From JAVWHX01 sp036639875 (GTDB lineage: Bacteria; Bacillota_I; Bacilli_A; Erysipelotrichales; Coprobacillaceae): a stretch of DNA of 20,289 bases. The DNA lies in the NCBI GenBank assembly GCA_036639875.1, contig JAVWHX010000041.1, forward strand, positions 1 to 20,289, given 5' to 3'. Both the position numbers and the translations under genes were made by a program. Shown in pieces: positions 13,532 to 20,289 of this stretch (positions are counted from its first letter, which is position 1; every line of letters starts with the position of its first letter). The notes under the pieces were generated by a model that worked only from the letters and a program-made list of their open reading frames with translations, was not told the DNA's origin and made no database searches.

Positions 13532-14273
13532 TCAGCATTATGATGAGCTTAATGAAAATGACTTATATATATGGCAATATATTTGTCATCATAAAAGAGA
13601 ATGTCAAAAGATGTCTATTCAAGAGCTTGCAAGAACTTGTAATGTCTCACATACGAGTATTATAAGGTTTGCTAAAAAATTAGGATTAGATGGTTATAGT
13701 GAATTAAAAGTCTGTTTGAAATGGAGTATAGATCGTGTCTCTAATTTTGATAGTAAGATATTACATAATGTTGTTCATGAACTTCAAAATACTTTGGAAA
13801 TGATGGAAACAAGAGATTTTGAAAATATTCTCAAGTATATTGATGAAGCAAAACGTATCTTTATATATAGTAGTGGACAAGTTCAATATCATGCTGCGCA
13901 AGAGTTTAAAAGAGAATTTGTTTATCGTCGTAAGATTATGCATGTTATTGAGGGCGCAAGTGAATTGGATACTGTTTTAAATAATTCTCATGAACAAGAT
14001 GTTTTTATTATAATCTCTTTGTCTGGTGATAATGAAAATGTTGTGACATTAGCTAAAATATTAAGAAGAAAGAATATTAAGATTATTGGAATTGGTATTG
14101 ATAATGGAAATTTATTATCTAAGTATAGTGATGAGTTTATTGGTTTTAAAACGAGTTATTTTAATACTGGATATAATGACATGCGATATTGTAGTACAGG
14201 ACATTTCTTTATGATAGTTAATATGTTATTTTTAAGATATTTAGAATATTGTTCTTTGAATAATAAAAAGTAA
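13506..14273 (+). CDS. RpiR-family transcriptional regulator 2 (HTH-SIS)
   Basis: A 255-residue paralogue of regulator 1. The two N-termini match closely: xLNxNDLYIWxYI, then RECxKxSIxxLAxxCxVS, then IxRFxKxxGLxGYxELKVxL. The SIS half is more diverged and has IYSSGQVQYHAAQEF and IISLSGDNENVVTLAK. ATG 13506 is supported by GAGAGGG about 7 nt upstream, inside the end of regulator 1, so the pair is translationally coupled and probably arose by tandem gene duplication. They could form a heteromer or respond to different ligands; sequence does not decide. Residues of the SIS site differ between the two. Confidence 0.9.
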   Translation: MITLEEMVDQHYDELNENDLYIWQYICHHKRECQKMSIQELARTCNVSHTSIIRFAKKLGLDGYSELKVCLKWSIDRVSNFDSKILHNVVHELQNTLEMMETRDFENILKYIDEAKRIFIYSSGQVQYHAAQEFKREFVYRRKIMHVIEGASELDTVLNNSHEQDVFIIISLSGDNENVVTLAKILRRKNIKIIGIGIDNGNLLSKYSDEFIGFKTSYFNTGYNDMRYCSTGHFFMIVNMLFLRYLEYCSLNNKK

Positions 14274-14338
14274 TGAAGAGAGTAAGTATAGATAAGAAAA
14301 GAATTATTTGGTATAATAAAGCCAAGGAGGATGAATAT

Positions 14339-14713
14339 ATGAAAAAAGTAATAAAAACTGAATTAGCACCAGGTGCTATTGGACCTTATAGTCAAGGAAT
14401 AAATATTGGAGATTTGTTTTTCTTTTCAGGACAAATTCCATTAAATCCCCAATCTGGTGAAATGCCTGAAGGCATTGAAGCACAAACAAAACAAGCTTTA
14501 GATAATGTGAAAGGACTTCTTCAAAGTCAAGATATGGATTTTTCAAATGTTATAAAAACAACTGTGTTTTTAGATAATATGGGTGATTTCAATACAGTGA
14601 ATGAAATTTATGCTCAGTATTTTGTTGAACCATATCCAGCAAGAAGTGCCGTAGAAGTTGCAAAACTTCCTAAAGGAGCGTTGGTAGAAGTTGAGGTCAT
14701 CGCTACTAAGTAG
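14339..14713 (+). CDS. ridA: RidA family enamine/imine deaminase
   Basis: A 124-residue RidA protein, which hydrolyses reactive 2-aminoacrylate and related imines formed by PLP enzymes; a cytosolic trimer. Conserved blocks are GPYSQGI near the N-terminus, FFFSGQIPLNPQSGE, and PYPARSAVEVAKLPKGALVEVE with the substrate-binding Arg102. Start ATG 14339 has AAGGAGG (14324-14330) 8 nt upstream; an upstream in-frame ATG at 14273 would add 22 residues not typical of the family. It lies 65 nt after regulator 2. Confidence 0.95.
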   Translation: MKKVIKTELAPGAIGPYSQGINIGDLFFFSGQIPLNPQSGEMPEGIEAQTKQALDNVKGLLQSQDMDFSNVIKTTVFLDNMGDFNTVNEIYAQYFVEPYPARSAVEVAKLPKGALVEVEVIATK

Positions 14714-15032
14714 TCACAAAGTTCTCCTTGTTGAGCATTATGATAAGTTTTTAAGAATTTATTATGCTGATGGTCATTATGAGATTGTTGATAGACACAT
14801 TAAAAATTATCTTATTAGAAATGATGATTACGGTTATAAGAAACCTATTCTTATTTCTTCTGATTTTTTATATCCTACTATTAATAGAAGTGATATGAAT
14901 TGTAAATGGATTAATTTGGATTGCTTTAATGAAAGACATCAATTGTTTATATTATTATTAAAACAAAAAGGACTTTTAAACAAAGCTAAGAAGATGTATT
15001 TAAAACATTTTCTTGAAGATGATTTGTATTAA
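14691..15032 (+). CDS. small ComK-like protein, possibly degenerate
   Basis: A 113-codon frame that begins at TTG 14691 inside the ridA 3' end (23-nt overlap); there is no ATG or GTG upstream of the conserved part. The middle reads YGYKKPILIS, then FLYPTINRSDMNCKWINLD. This follows the pattern of the ComK competence regulator (PPI-x-IS, FFPT, then C-x-W-I/V), which makes a ComK-family relation plausible. The chain is much shorter than ComK (about 160-190) and lacks the N-terminal Cys/GSS-x-x-GR segment. It may be a minimal relative, a truncated gene, or an unrelated protein. A terminator follows its stop directly. Confidence 0.5.
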   Translation: MRSSLLSSHKVLLVEHYDKFLRIYYADGHYEIVDRHIKNYLIRNDDYGYKKPILISSDFLYPTINRSDMNCKWINLDCFNERHQLFILLLKQKGLLNKAKKMYLKHFLEDDLY

Positions 15033-15056
15033 GGAGATAGAAATATCTTCTTTTTT
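15033..15056 (+). terminator. intrinsic terminator
   Basis: GGAGATA (15033-15039), GAAA loop and TATCTTC (15044-15050) make a 7-bp stem with one G-U pair, followed by six T (15051-15056). Confidence 0.75.
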
Positions 15057-15082
15057 GTTTTCTTTAAACTGTTGATTATAAA
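15055..15082 (+). promoter_or_regulatory. putative promoter of the DUF3603-like gene
   Basis: TTGTTT (15055-15060) and TATAAA (15077-15082) with a 16-bp spacer. A start near 15089 would exclude the ATG at 15082 and favour the one at 15133. Confidence 0.4.
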
Positions 15083-15132
15083 TGTTCTTTTCTAGGTATA
15101 CTATTCATAAACTTAGTTATAGGGGGAAGAAT

Positions 15133-15699
15133 ATGTTTCTAGTGAATTTTGTTTATGATGATGAAGAACTATTAGAACCTTATGAATGGCAAGAAGATGA
15201 TACTTATCAAGAATTTCATTATTTGCCTATTTATAAGATAAAGACTAATGATATGCATGATTTTATATATGCTAAACTATGTTTAGATGATATAGAAGAT
15301 TCTGTTTTTATTGTAAGTGATGGACATTATCATGTTGCTGTTGAAATTAAGAATCAATGTATTTATAAAAGAGGAACTGTTTCTTTTGAACAAAGAGAAG
15401 AGATTTCTAGGATTGTTAAAACTTTAGGTTATACTTACTTTCAATATCATATTTTAGAAGAAGCTTATGATAAGGAATTTGGTTTGACAAGGCAAGAAAG
15501 AATGAAAAAGATATGTATAGAAGAGGTTATTGATGAAATATTTGTTGTTCAGTATGATTTGTTTATTCAATTGTGTGAACAATTGAATATTCATAAAGAT
15601 AATCCAAGTGAACAATATCTTGCTTTAAAACAAAAAATAGAGAAAGGTTATTCCTCTATTCATGAATTATTATATAGTGAATTGATTCAAAAAAGATAA
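15133..15699 (+). CDS. hypothetical cytosolic protein, DUF3603-like
   Basis: A 188-residue protein, charged and without signal peptide or membrane segment. The block VFIVSDGHYHVAVE and the later FGLTRQERMKKI match my recollection of the DUF3603 family found across Bacilli; function of that family is unknown. ATG 15133 is chosen because AGGGGG (15121-15126) is 6 nt upstream and a promoter places the transcript start after the alternative ATG at 15082. Homology could favour the longer form (205 residues). It converges with trpS and shares a terminator with it. Confidence 0.7.
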   Translation: MFLVNFVYDDEELLEPYEWQEDDTYQEFHYLPIYKIKTNDMHDFIYAKLCLDDIEDSVFIVSDGHYHVAVEIKNQCIYKRGTVSFEQREEISRIVKTLGYTYFQYHILEEAYDKEFGLTRQERMKKICIEEVIDEIFVVQYDLFIQLCEQLNIHKDNPSEQYLALKQKIEKGYSSIHELLYSELIQKR

Positions 15700-15715
15700 C
15701 GACTGTTATCTTTTT
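15690..15715. terminator. bidirectional terminator between converging genes
   Basis: AAAAAGATAAC (15690-15700), GACT loop and GTTATCTTTTT (15705-15715) form a perfect 11-bp stem with A/T tails on both sides. It contains the stop codons of both the upstream + gene and trpS on the minus strand. Confidence 0.85.
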
Positions 15716-16695
15716 GTGATTGTGATTCCTATTTTTCTTTCGACTTTAGCTAGTTTTTTTCTTGCGTATGGTCTAGCTTTATTGGCACCCGCTTCTAAGA
15801 CATCATCAAGATATGAACCAGTCGTGATTTCATTATATTTTGCTTGGATTTTTTCTAGTTCTTGACCAACGACTTCAGCTAAATCAGCTTTAAACTCTCC
15901 ATATCCCTTTCCGTCATAATCTTTAACAATATCCTCAATTGAACGATTTGATATAACAGAATAAATTGTTAAAAGATTAGAAATACCTGGTTTTGTTTCT
16001 GGATTATATTGAATTTGATTGTCACTATCAGTAACAGCTGATTTGATTTTCTTTTTAGATACATTGATATCATCTAAGATGTAGATAGTTCCTTTACCAT
16101 TTTCATCAGACTTAGACATTTTCTTTGTAGGGTTTTGTAAGTCCATGATTTTACCACCAACTTTAGCAATCAATGGTTCAGGTAATTTGAATGTTTCACT
16201 GTAACGTGAATTAAATCTTTCAGCTATATCTCTACATAATTCAACATGTTGTTTTTGGTCTTCCCCTACAGGAACATAGTCGGGATCATACATTAAGATA
16301 TCAGCATTCATTAATGATGGATAATTGAAAATACCTGCACCAATCACTTCATTTTTAGCAATCTTATCCTTGTATTGAGTCATTCGAGATAATTCTCCCA
16401 TAGAAACCATACATCCTAAATACCAACCTAGTTGAGCATGTTCTAAGACATCTGATTGCATAAATAAAATGACTTTTTCTGGATCTAAGCCAGCTGCTAT
16501 GTATAAAGCAATTAAATCTTTTGTATTCTTTCTAAGTATTGCTGGTTCTTGAAAAACTGTCATTGAGTGCAGATTAGCAACAAAGATAAACATTTCATAT
16601 TCATCTTGATAACTAACAAAGGGTTTCATTGCTCCAATATAATTACCTAGTGTAACTCTCCCTGTTGGTTTAATTCCACTTAACATTCTTTTCAT
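15706..16695 (-). CDS. trpS: tryptophan--tRNA ligase
   Basis: Class I aminoacyl-tRNA synthetase that charges tRNA-Trp in the cytosol. The HIGH-type motif is in PTGRVTLGNYIG (TLGN at residues 15-18) and the KMSKS loop is at residues 192-196 (KKMSKSDEN). GEDQKQHVELCRDIAERFN is the conserved TrpRS core block. The 329-residue length is normal. ATG 16695 follows AAAGGAGG. It is a single-gene transcript controlled by a T-box leader. Confidence 0.98.
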   Translation of the reverse strand: MKRMLSGIKPTGRVTLGNYIGAMKPFVSYQDEYEMFIFVANLHSMTVFQEPAILRKNTKDLIALYIAAGLDPEKVILFMQSDVLEHAQLGWYLGCMVSMGELSRMTQYKDKIAKNEVIGAGIFNYPSLMNADILMYDPDYVPVGEDQKQHVELCRDIAERFNSRYSETFKLPEPLIAKVGGKIMDLQNPTKKMSKSDENGKGTIYILDDINVSKKKIKSAVTDSDNQIQYNPETKPGISNLLTIYSVISNRSIEDIVKDYDGKGYGEFKADLAEVVGQELEKIQAKYNEITTGSYLDDVLEAGANKARPYARKKLAKVERKIGITITKR

Positions 16696-16714
16696 TTTTT
16701 GTTTCCTCCTTTAA

Positions 16715-16929
16715 ATAAAAAAACGTCCTGTTAAAGGACGTGATCTACGCGGTACCACCTTTATTCATATCATCTGATATGCTCTTACATCTTAACGCGA
16801 TTAACGATAAGTTACTCATGCAACCTATGACTCCAAAACCCCAATTCATTTATAATAATGGTTTGTTTTCATCAACCACAAACTTTCTTTATTCATTATT
16901 TATAAACTACTTTATTTCTTCTTTGTCTT
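16715..16929 (-). promoter_or_regulatory. T-box riboswitch of trpS
   Basis: On the minus strand AAAGGTGGTACCGCG (16762-16748) is the T-box sequence that pairs with the uncharged tRNA end. It is followed by a terminator hairpin, ACGTCC...GGACGT with a T run (16742-16715). Upstream lies a stem-I-like structure: TTTATAAATAATG pairs with CATTATTATAAA (one bulge), capped by a GTTTGT/ACAAAC hairpin. A TGG triplet at 16835-16833, followed by A, is a candidate specifier but I could not place it firmly in the stem. Uncharged tRNA-Trp should promote read-through. Confidence 0.92.
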
Positions 16930-16935
16930 AATGTC

Positions 16936-16964
16936 ATTATAAAAGGATTAAGTTTAAAAATCAA
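16936..16964 (-). promoter_or_regulatory. trpS promoter
   Basis: On the minus strand TTGATT (16964-16959) and TATAAT (16941-16936) are separated by exactly 17 bp, placing the start near 16929, just before the T-box leader. Confidence 0.8.
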
Positions 16965-17032
16965 TAGAATATGAAAAAAAGAATTTTATATTAAAGACAA
17001 TTGTTGTATAATGTTGTCAAGGAGATGATTAA

Positions 17033-17482
17033 ATGATAAGAATATATACTGCACCAAGTTGTGCATCATGTAGAAAAGTAAAAAGTTGGCTTAAAGATCA
17101 TCAAATTCCTTATGTTGAAAAAAATATTTTTTCAACTTTACTTAGAGAGAGTGAATTAAAAGAACTTTTGGAAAGAAGTGAAAATGGAACTGATGACATT
17201 ATTTCTAAAAGATCTAAGATAATTAAAGAGAATAAGGTAGAGATAGATGATATGTCTGTAAATGAATTGATTCATTTTATTCAACAAAATCCTTCTATTT
17301 TAAAAAGACCTATTATTATTGATGAAAGAAGATTTCAAGTGGGCTATAATGCTGAAGAGATTAGAGCATTTATTCCTAGAGAATTAAGAAAACTTCAAGA
17401 ATGTAGTAATAGTGATTATTGTCCACAATTCACTGATATTAAAAAGGAATATTATTCAGAGAAGTGTGCTGAAGATTGTTAG
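17033..17482 (+). CDS. spx: Spx/ArsC-family redox regulator
   Basis: Thioredoxin-fold protein that binds the RNA polymerase alpha C-terminal domain and controls thiol-stress genes. The redox CXXC is Cys10-Ala-Ser-Cys13 in APSCASCRKVK. The conserved C-terminal block RPIIIDERRFQVGYN and IRAFIPRELRK is typical of Spx. At 149 residues it is about 18 longer than the usual 131, and the extra tail carries four more Cys (ECSNSDYC and EKCAEDC). AAGGAG (17019-17024) is 8 nt before ATG 17033; a TATAAT is at 17007-17012, giving a very short leader. Confidence 0.9.
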   Translation: MIRIYTAPSCASCRKVKSWLKDHQIPYVEKNIFSTLLRESELKELLERSENGTDDIISKRSKIIKENKVEIDDMSVNELIHFIQQNPSILKRPIIIDERRFQVGYNAEEIRAFIPRELRKLQECSNSDYCPQFTDIKKEYYSEKCAEDC

Positions 17483-17502
17483 GATAACGAAGATAAAATA
17501 AA

Positions 17503-17535
17503 ACCCCATTATGAGTGAATAGTGGGGTGATTTTT
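17503..17535 (+). terminator. intrinsic terminator after spx
   Basis: ACCCCATTAT (17503-17512) pairs with ATAGTGGGGT (17519-17528), ten pairs with one G-U, over a GAGTGA loop, followed by GATTTTT. Confidence 0.85.
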
Positions 17536-17556
17536 ATATAATAAGGAGGAAAGATT

Positions 17557-18507
17557 ATGTGGGGTATTATTGCAACATGGCGTATGGCTGCAGAAGGTGT
17601 TACTAAAGCGAGTGAACTATTAGAAAATGGTGGACAAGCTGGTGATGCGATTGAAATGGCTATAAGAGATGTAGAAGATTTTGAATATTATAAGTCTGTA
17701 GGGTATGGTGGACTTCCTAATGAAGAGATGGAAGTTGAATTAGATGCTGCTTATATGGATGGTGATACTTTTGATGTAGGAGCTGTTGCAGCTATTAAAG
17801 ATTTCGCTTCACCTGTATCCATAGCGAGAAGATTGTCAAAGGAAAAGGTTAACAGTATGTTAGTTGGTGAAGGGGCTGAAAAGTTCGCTTCTCAAGAAGG
17901 CTTTGAAAGAAAGGCTATGTTAACAGAGCGTGCAAAGATTCATTATCGAAAAAGATTGAAAGAGTTAAATCAAGAAATCAAACCTTATTCTGGACATGAT
18001 ACTGTTGGTATGGTTTGTTTGGATAATCATGGAAAGATGACTTCGGCTACTTCAACAAGTGGTTTATTTATGAAGAAAAAGGGGCGTGTTGGTGATTCAC
18101 CAATTATTGGTTCTGGTTTTTATGTTGATTCTAAAGTTGGTGGAGCGAGTGCAACTGGATTAGGAGAAGACTTAATGAAAGGTTGTATCTCTTATGAAAT
18201 TGTAAGGTTAATGAGCGAAGGAATGCATCCACAAGATGCATGTGACAAAGCTGTTTTACGTTTAGATAAAGAATTAAAACAAAGAAGAGGACAAGCTGGT
18301 GATTTATCATTAATTGCAATGAATAATAAAGGAGAATGGGGTGTTTCTACAAATATTGAAGGTTTTTCATTTGTAGTTGCGACTGCAAAGCAAGAGCCTA
18401 TTGTTTATATTGTTAAACATCAAGATAATCAATGTATTCATGAAGTTGCAAGTCAGGAATGGTTAGATGATTATATGAAAACAAGGATGGCTCCATTAGA
18501 AGAATAA
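17557..18507 (+). CDS. N4-(beta-N-acetylglucosaminyl)-L-asparaginase (Ntn hydrolase)
   Basis: Glycosylasparaginase-family enzyme that cleaves the GlcNAc-Asn bond left from N-glycoproteins. It should be made as a proenzyme that cuts itself before Thr149 in SGHDTVGMV; that Thr becomes the N-terminal nucleophile. The following SATSTSGLFMKKKGRVGDSP and GGASATGLGED blocks form the substrate pocket in the family. The 316-residue chain has no signal peptide, so it acts in the cytosol on imported substrate. AAGGAGG lies 7-8 nt before ATG 17557. It is followed by cutC and yitT, probably as one operon. Confidence 0.93.
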   Translation: MWGIIATWRMAAEGVTKASELLENGGQAGDAIEMAIRDVEDFEYYKSVGYGGLPNEEMEVELDAAYMDGDTFDVGAVAAIKDFASPVSIARRLSKEKVNSMLVGEGAEKFASQEGFERKAMLTERAKIHYRKRLKELNQEIKPYSGHDTVGMVCLDNHGKMTSATSTSGLFMKKKGRVGDSPIIGSGFYVDSKVGGASATGLGEDLMKGCISYEIVRLMSEGMHPQDACDKAVLRLDKELKQRRGQAGDLSLIAMNNKGEWGVSTNIEGFSFVVATAKQEPIVYIVKHQDNQCIHEVASQEWLDDYMKTRMAPLEE

Positions 18508-18575
18508 TTATAAGTATGAAATGAAAGATTTGTTGAATACTATTTAAAAGATAAAATAATGATGGGAGAAAACAA

Positions 18576-19316
18576 ATGGAAAGAATTGTAGAGATATGTT
18601 GTGGAAGTTATGAAGATGCACTTCAAGCACAAGCTGGTGGAGCAACACGTATTGAATTAAATAGTGGGCTTCATTTAGGTGGATTAACACCTAGTTTAGG
18701 AACATTAATGTTAACTAAAGAACATACAAGCCTTAAAGTTATTGCGATGGTTAGACCAAGAGGTGCAGGTTTTTGTTATAGCGAAGATGAATTTTTAGTG
18801 ATGTTAAAAGATGCTGAAATCTTAATGGAAAATGGTGCTGATGGATTGGCTTTTGGATGTTTAAAAGAAGATGGTATTATTGATATTGAAAAGAATAAAG
18901 CGATTATTGATATGATTAAGAAATATCAAGGTGAAGCTGTTTTTCATCGGGCTTTTGATTGTGTACAAGATACAGATAAGGCTATGGAGATACTTATTGA
19001 TTTAGGTGTGGATCGTTTATTAACGAGTGGCTTACAACCTAAAGCAATGGATGGAAAAGCTATTATTAAGCAATTACAAGAAAAGTATGGGCAGAAAATT
19101 GAAATCTTAGCAGGTAGTGGAATCAATGCTTCTAATGCTAGAGAAATGATGGATGATACTGGTATTTATCAAGTTCATAGTTCTTGCAAAGATTGGGTAA
19201 ATGATCCTACAACAATAGGGAAAGTTGTTTCATTTGAATATGCAACTGATCCTCATCAATCAGATTATGATGTTGTTTCTTTAGAAATGGTTAAAAAGAT
19301 AGTGAAGAGTTTATAA
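18576..19316 (+). CDS. cutC: CutC family protein
   Basis: A 246-residue TIM-barrel protein of the CutC family, historically linked to copper homeostasis, though the biochemical role is unsettled. Conserved blocks are EICCGSYEDALQAQAGGATRIELN, the motif VRPRGAGFCYS, GADGLAFGCL, VFHRAFDC and LLTSG. GGGAG precedes the ATG by about 8 nt. It sits 68 nt after the glycosylasparaginase gene and shares one base with the yitT start. Its placement beside a glycosylasparaginase hints at a role in glycan-derived compounds rather than copper; this is inference. Confidence 0.93.
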   Translation: MERIVEICCGSYEDALQAQAGGATRIELNSGLHLGGLTPSLGTLMLTKEHTSLKVIAMVRPRGAGFCYSEDEFLVMLKDAEILMENGADGLAFGCLKEDGIIDIEKNKAIIDMIKKYQGEAVFHRAFDCVQDTDKAMEILIDLGVDRLLTSGLQPKAMDGKAIIKQLQEKYGQKIEILAGSGINASNAREMMDDTGIYQVHSSCKDWVNDPTTIGKVVSFEYATDPHQSDYDVVSLEMVKKIVKSL

Positions 19317-20185
19317 TGAGAAAGATTCAAAATAATAAGAAAATAAGATTGTTTATAACTTTTGTATGTGTATTAATTGCTGCTTTTTTTCAAGCATATG
19401 TGATTAAGGTGTTTATAGAACCTGCGGATTTATTATCGAGTGGATTTACAGGTGTAGCAATATTGATTAATAAAATTACGACATTATTTGGTTTTTCTTT
19501 TTCAGTATCATTGGGAATGATTTTGTTAAATATTCCTGTTGCAATATTATGTTATAAGAGTATTAGTCCTAAATTTACTTTCTTTTCTTTATTGGAAGTT
19601 TTTATGGCGAGTTTCTTTTTAAGCTTTATGAATTTTGATCCGTTATTTAAAGATACTTTATTAAATATTGCTTTTGGTGGTTTTGCCTATGGATTGGTAA
19701 CTGTTGTTGCATTAAAAGGAAATGCATCAACTGGTGGAACTGATTTTATAGCATTATATGTATCTAATAAAAAAGGAAAATCGATATGGGAATATGTATT
19801 TATATTTAATGCATTTATTTTGGTTATCTTTGGAGCAATGTTTGGTTGGGAACATGCCGGATATTCAATTTTATTTCAATTTATTTCTACCAAAACCATT
19901 GATTCTTTTTATCATCGTTATGAACGTGTCACTTTGCAGATTACGACAACTCATGCCCAAGATATTATTGATGCATATGTATCACATTATAAACATGGGA
20001 TTTCATGTGTAGATGCAATTGGTGGTTATAGCCGAAAACCTATGAATTTATTACATACTGTTGTTTCGAGTTATGAAGTTCAAGATATTGTGAATTTAAT
20101 GCGTGAGACAGATTCTAAAGTAATTATTAATGTTATGAAAACAGAAACATTCTTTGGTGGCTTTTATCAAGCTCCGATAGATTAA
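19316..20185 (+). CDS. YitT family membrane protein
   Basis: A 289-residue protein with an N-terminal membrane domain (about five or six segments, residues 10-195) and a C-terminal soluble DUF2179 domain (about 205-286). Family blocks present are PADLLSSGFTGVAILI, ASTGGTDFIALYVS and, near the end, KVIINVMKTETFFGGFY. YitT proteins are widespread in Firmicutes and of uncertain transport function. Its ATG overlaps the cutC stop by one base (TAATG), so the two are coupled. A strong terminator overlaps its stop codon. Confidence 0.93.
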   Translation: MRKIQNNKKIRLFITFVCVLIAAFFQAYVIKVFIEPADLLSSGFTGVAILINKITTLFGFSFSVSLGMILLNIPVAILCYKSISPKFTFFSLLEVFMASFFLSFMNFDPLFKDTLLNIAFGGFAYGLVTVVALKGNASTGGTDFIALYVSNKKGKSIWEYVFIFNAFILVIFGAMFGWEHAGYSILFQFISTKTIDSFYHRYERVTLQITTTHAQDIIDAYVSHYKHGISCVDAIGGYSRKPMNLLHTVVSSYEVQDIVNLMRETDSKVIINVMKTETFFGGFYQAPID

Positions 20186-20218
20186 AACGGATATTAGAGT
20201 GCATCTAATACCCGTTTT
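20184..20218. terminator. bidirectional terminator at the end of the yitT operon
   Basis: AAAACGGATATTAGA (20184-20198) pairs with TCTAATACCCGTTTT (20204-20218) with one mismatch. The A-rich and T-rich arms suit termination from both sides, fitting a convergent gene at the right edge. Confidence 0.85.
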
Positions 20219-20244
20219 CTTTATTCAAATCTCAACCGCACCAT

Positions 20245-20289
20245 TTATCTTTTTTTTAATTCTATATCAATTGGTGTTTCATAGTCAAA
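20245..20289 (-). CDS. C-terminal end of a gene entering from the right
   Basis: The minus strand is open from the window edge to TAA 20247-20245 and reads FDYETPIDIELKKR. Its stop lies just before a bidirectional terminator, the expected position for a convergent gene end. Too short to assign to a family. Confidence 0.4.
   Translation of the reverse strand, partial: FDYETPIDIELKKR

Noticed and set aside
14312..14317. TATAAT as a promoter for ridA
   Set aside because: It would place the transcript start on the ribosome site itself and no -35 is present at the right distance.
16740..16931. 63-codon + strand frame in the trpS leader
   Set aside because: The region is the T-box leader on the opposite strand; the frame is incidental.
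19758..20012. 84-codon frame inside yitT
   Set aside because: Alternative-frame shadow of a conserved YitT protein.

Overview
The window is AT-rich and carries Firmicutes-type hallmarks: a T-box on trpS, Spx, a GHKL/LytTR two-component system, strong AGGAGG-like ribosome sites and short-loop intrinsic terminators. Gene content (alpha-glucoside PTS with GH4, RpiR/SIS regulators, YitT, VanZ-like protein) suggests a low-GC gut Firmicute, probably Erysipelotrichia/Coprobacillaceae-like. That placement is inference. No tRNA, rRNA, CRISPR array, transposase or integrase was seen.

Layout. (1) 1-4170: alpha-glucoside operon on +: PTS EIICB, an unknown four-helix membrane protein, a GH4 6-phospho-alpha-glucosidase with the CDMP motif, and an EIIA of the glucose type. 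A degraded HPr-like reading frame may lie on the minus strand at the left edge. (2) 4151-5172, minus strand: a VanZ-like membrane protein and a small secreted protein. (3) 5358-12465: an accessory block. It opens with a truncated second copy of the EIIA 3' end, then an agr-type quorum-sensing locus (agrB, LytTR response regulator, GHKL kinase, and a 32-codon agrD-like peptide gene at 8311-8409), then a frameshifted secreted-protein gene, then an ABC exporter: a permease with a degenerate M1-peptidase-like ectodomain, an ATPase and a second permease. (4) 12454-14273: remnants of a second vanZ/secreted-protein pair and a second copy of the upstream region, leading into two overlapping RpiR regulators. 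(5) 14339-20218: housekeeping-type genes: ridA, a small ComK-like ORF, a DUF3603-like protein, trpS with its T-box (minus), spx, a glycosylasparaginase, cutC and yitT, with a last convergent minus-strand gene entering at the right edge.

Main inference. The segment from inside the EIIA gene (~3894) to the rpiR start (~5355) was tandemly duplicated. The second copy survives only as its two ends: the EIIA tail at 5360-5609, and the remains of vanZ, the secreted gene and the rpiR promoter at 12454-12754. The agr/ABC block sits between them. The RpiR regulators probably controlled the alpha-glucoside operon and have been pushed about 8 kb away from it.

The agr block looks like a self-contained signalling unit. 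AgrB would process the AgrD peptide, the kinase would sense it, and the LytTR regulator would act on paired direct repeats 21 bp apart, found before both agrB and agrD. The agrD promoter would drive agrD, the secreted-protein gene and possibly the ABC genes. Two single-base frameshifts (start of agrB, start of the secreted gene) suggest the unit is decaying, phase-variable or affected by sequence error.
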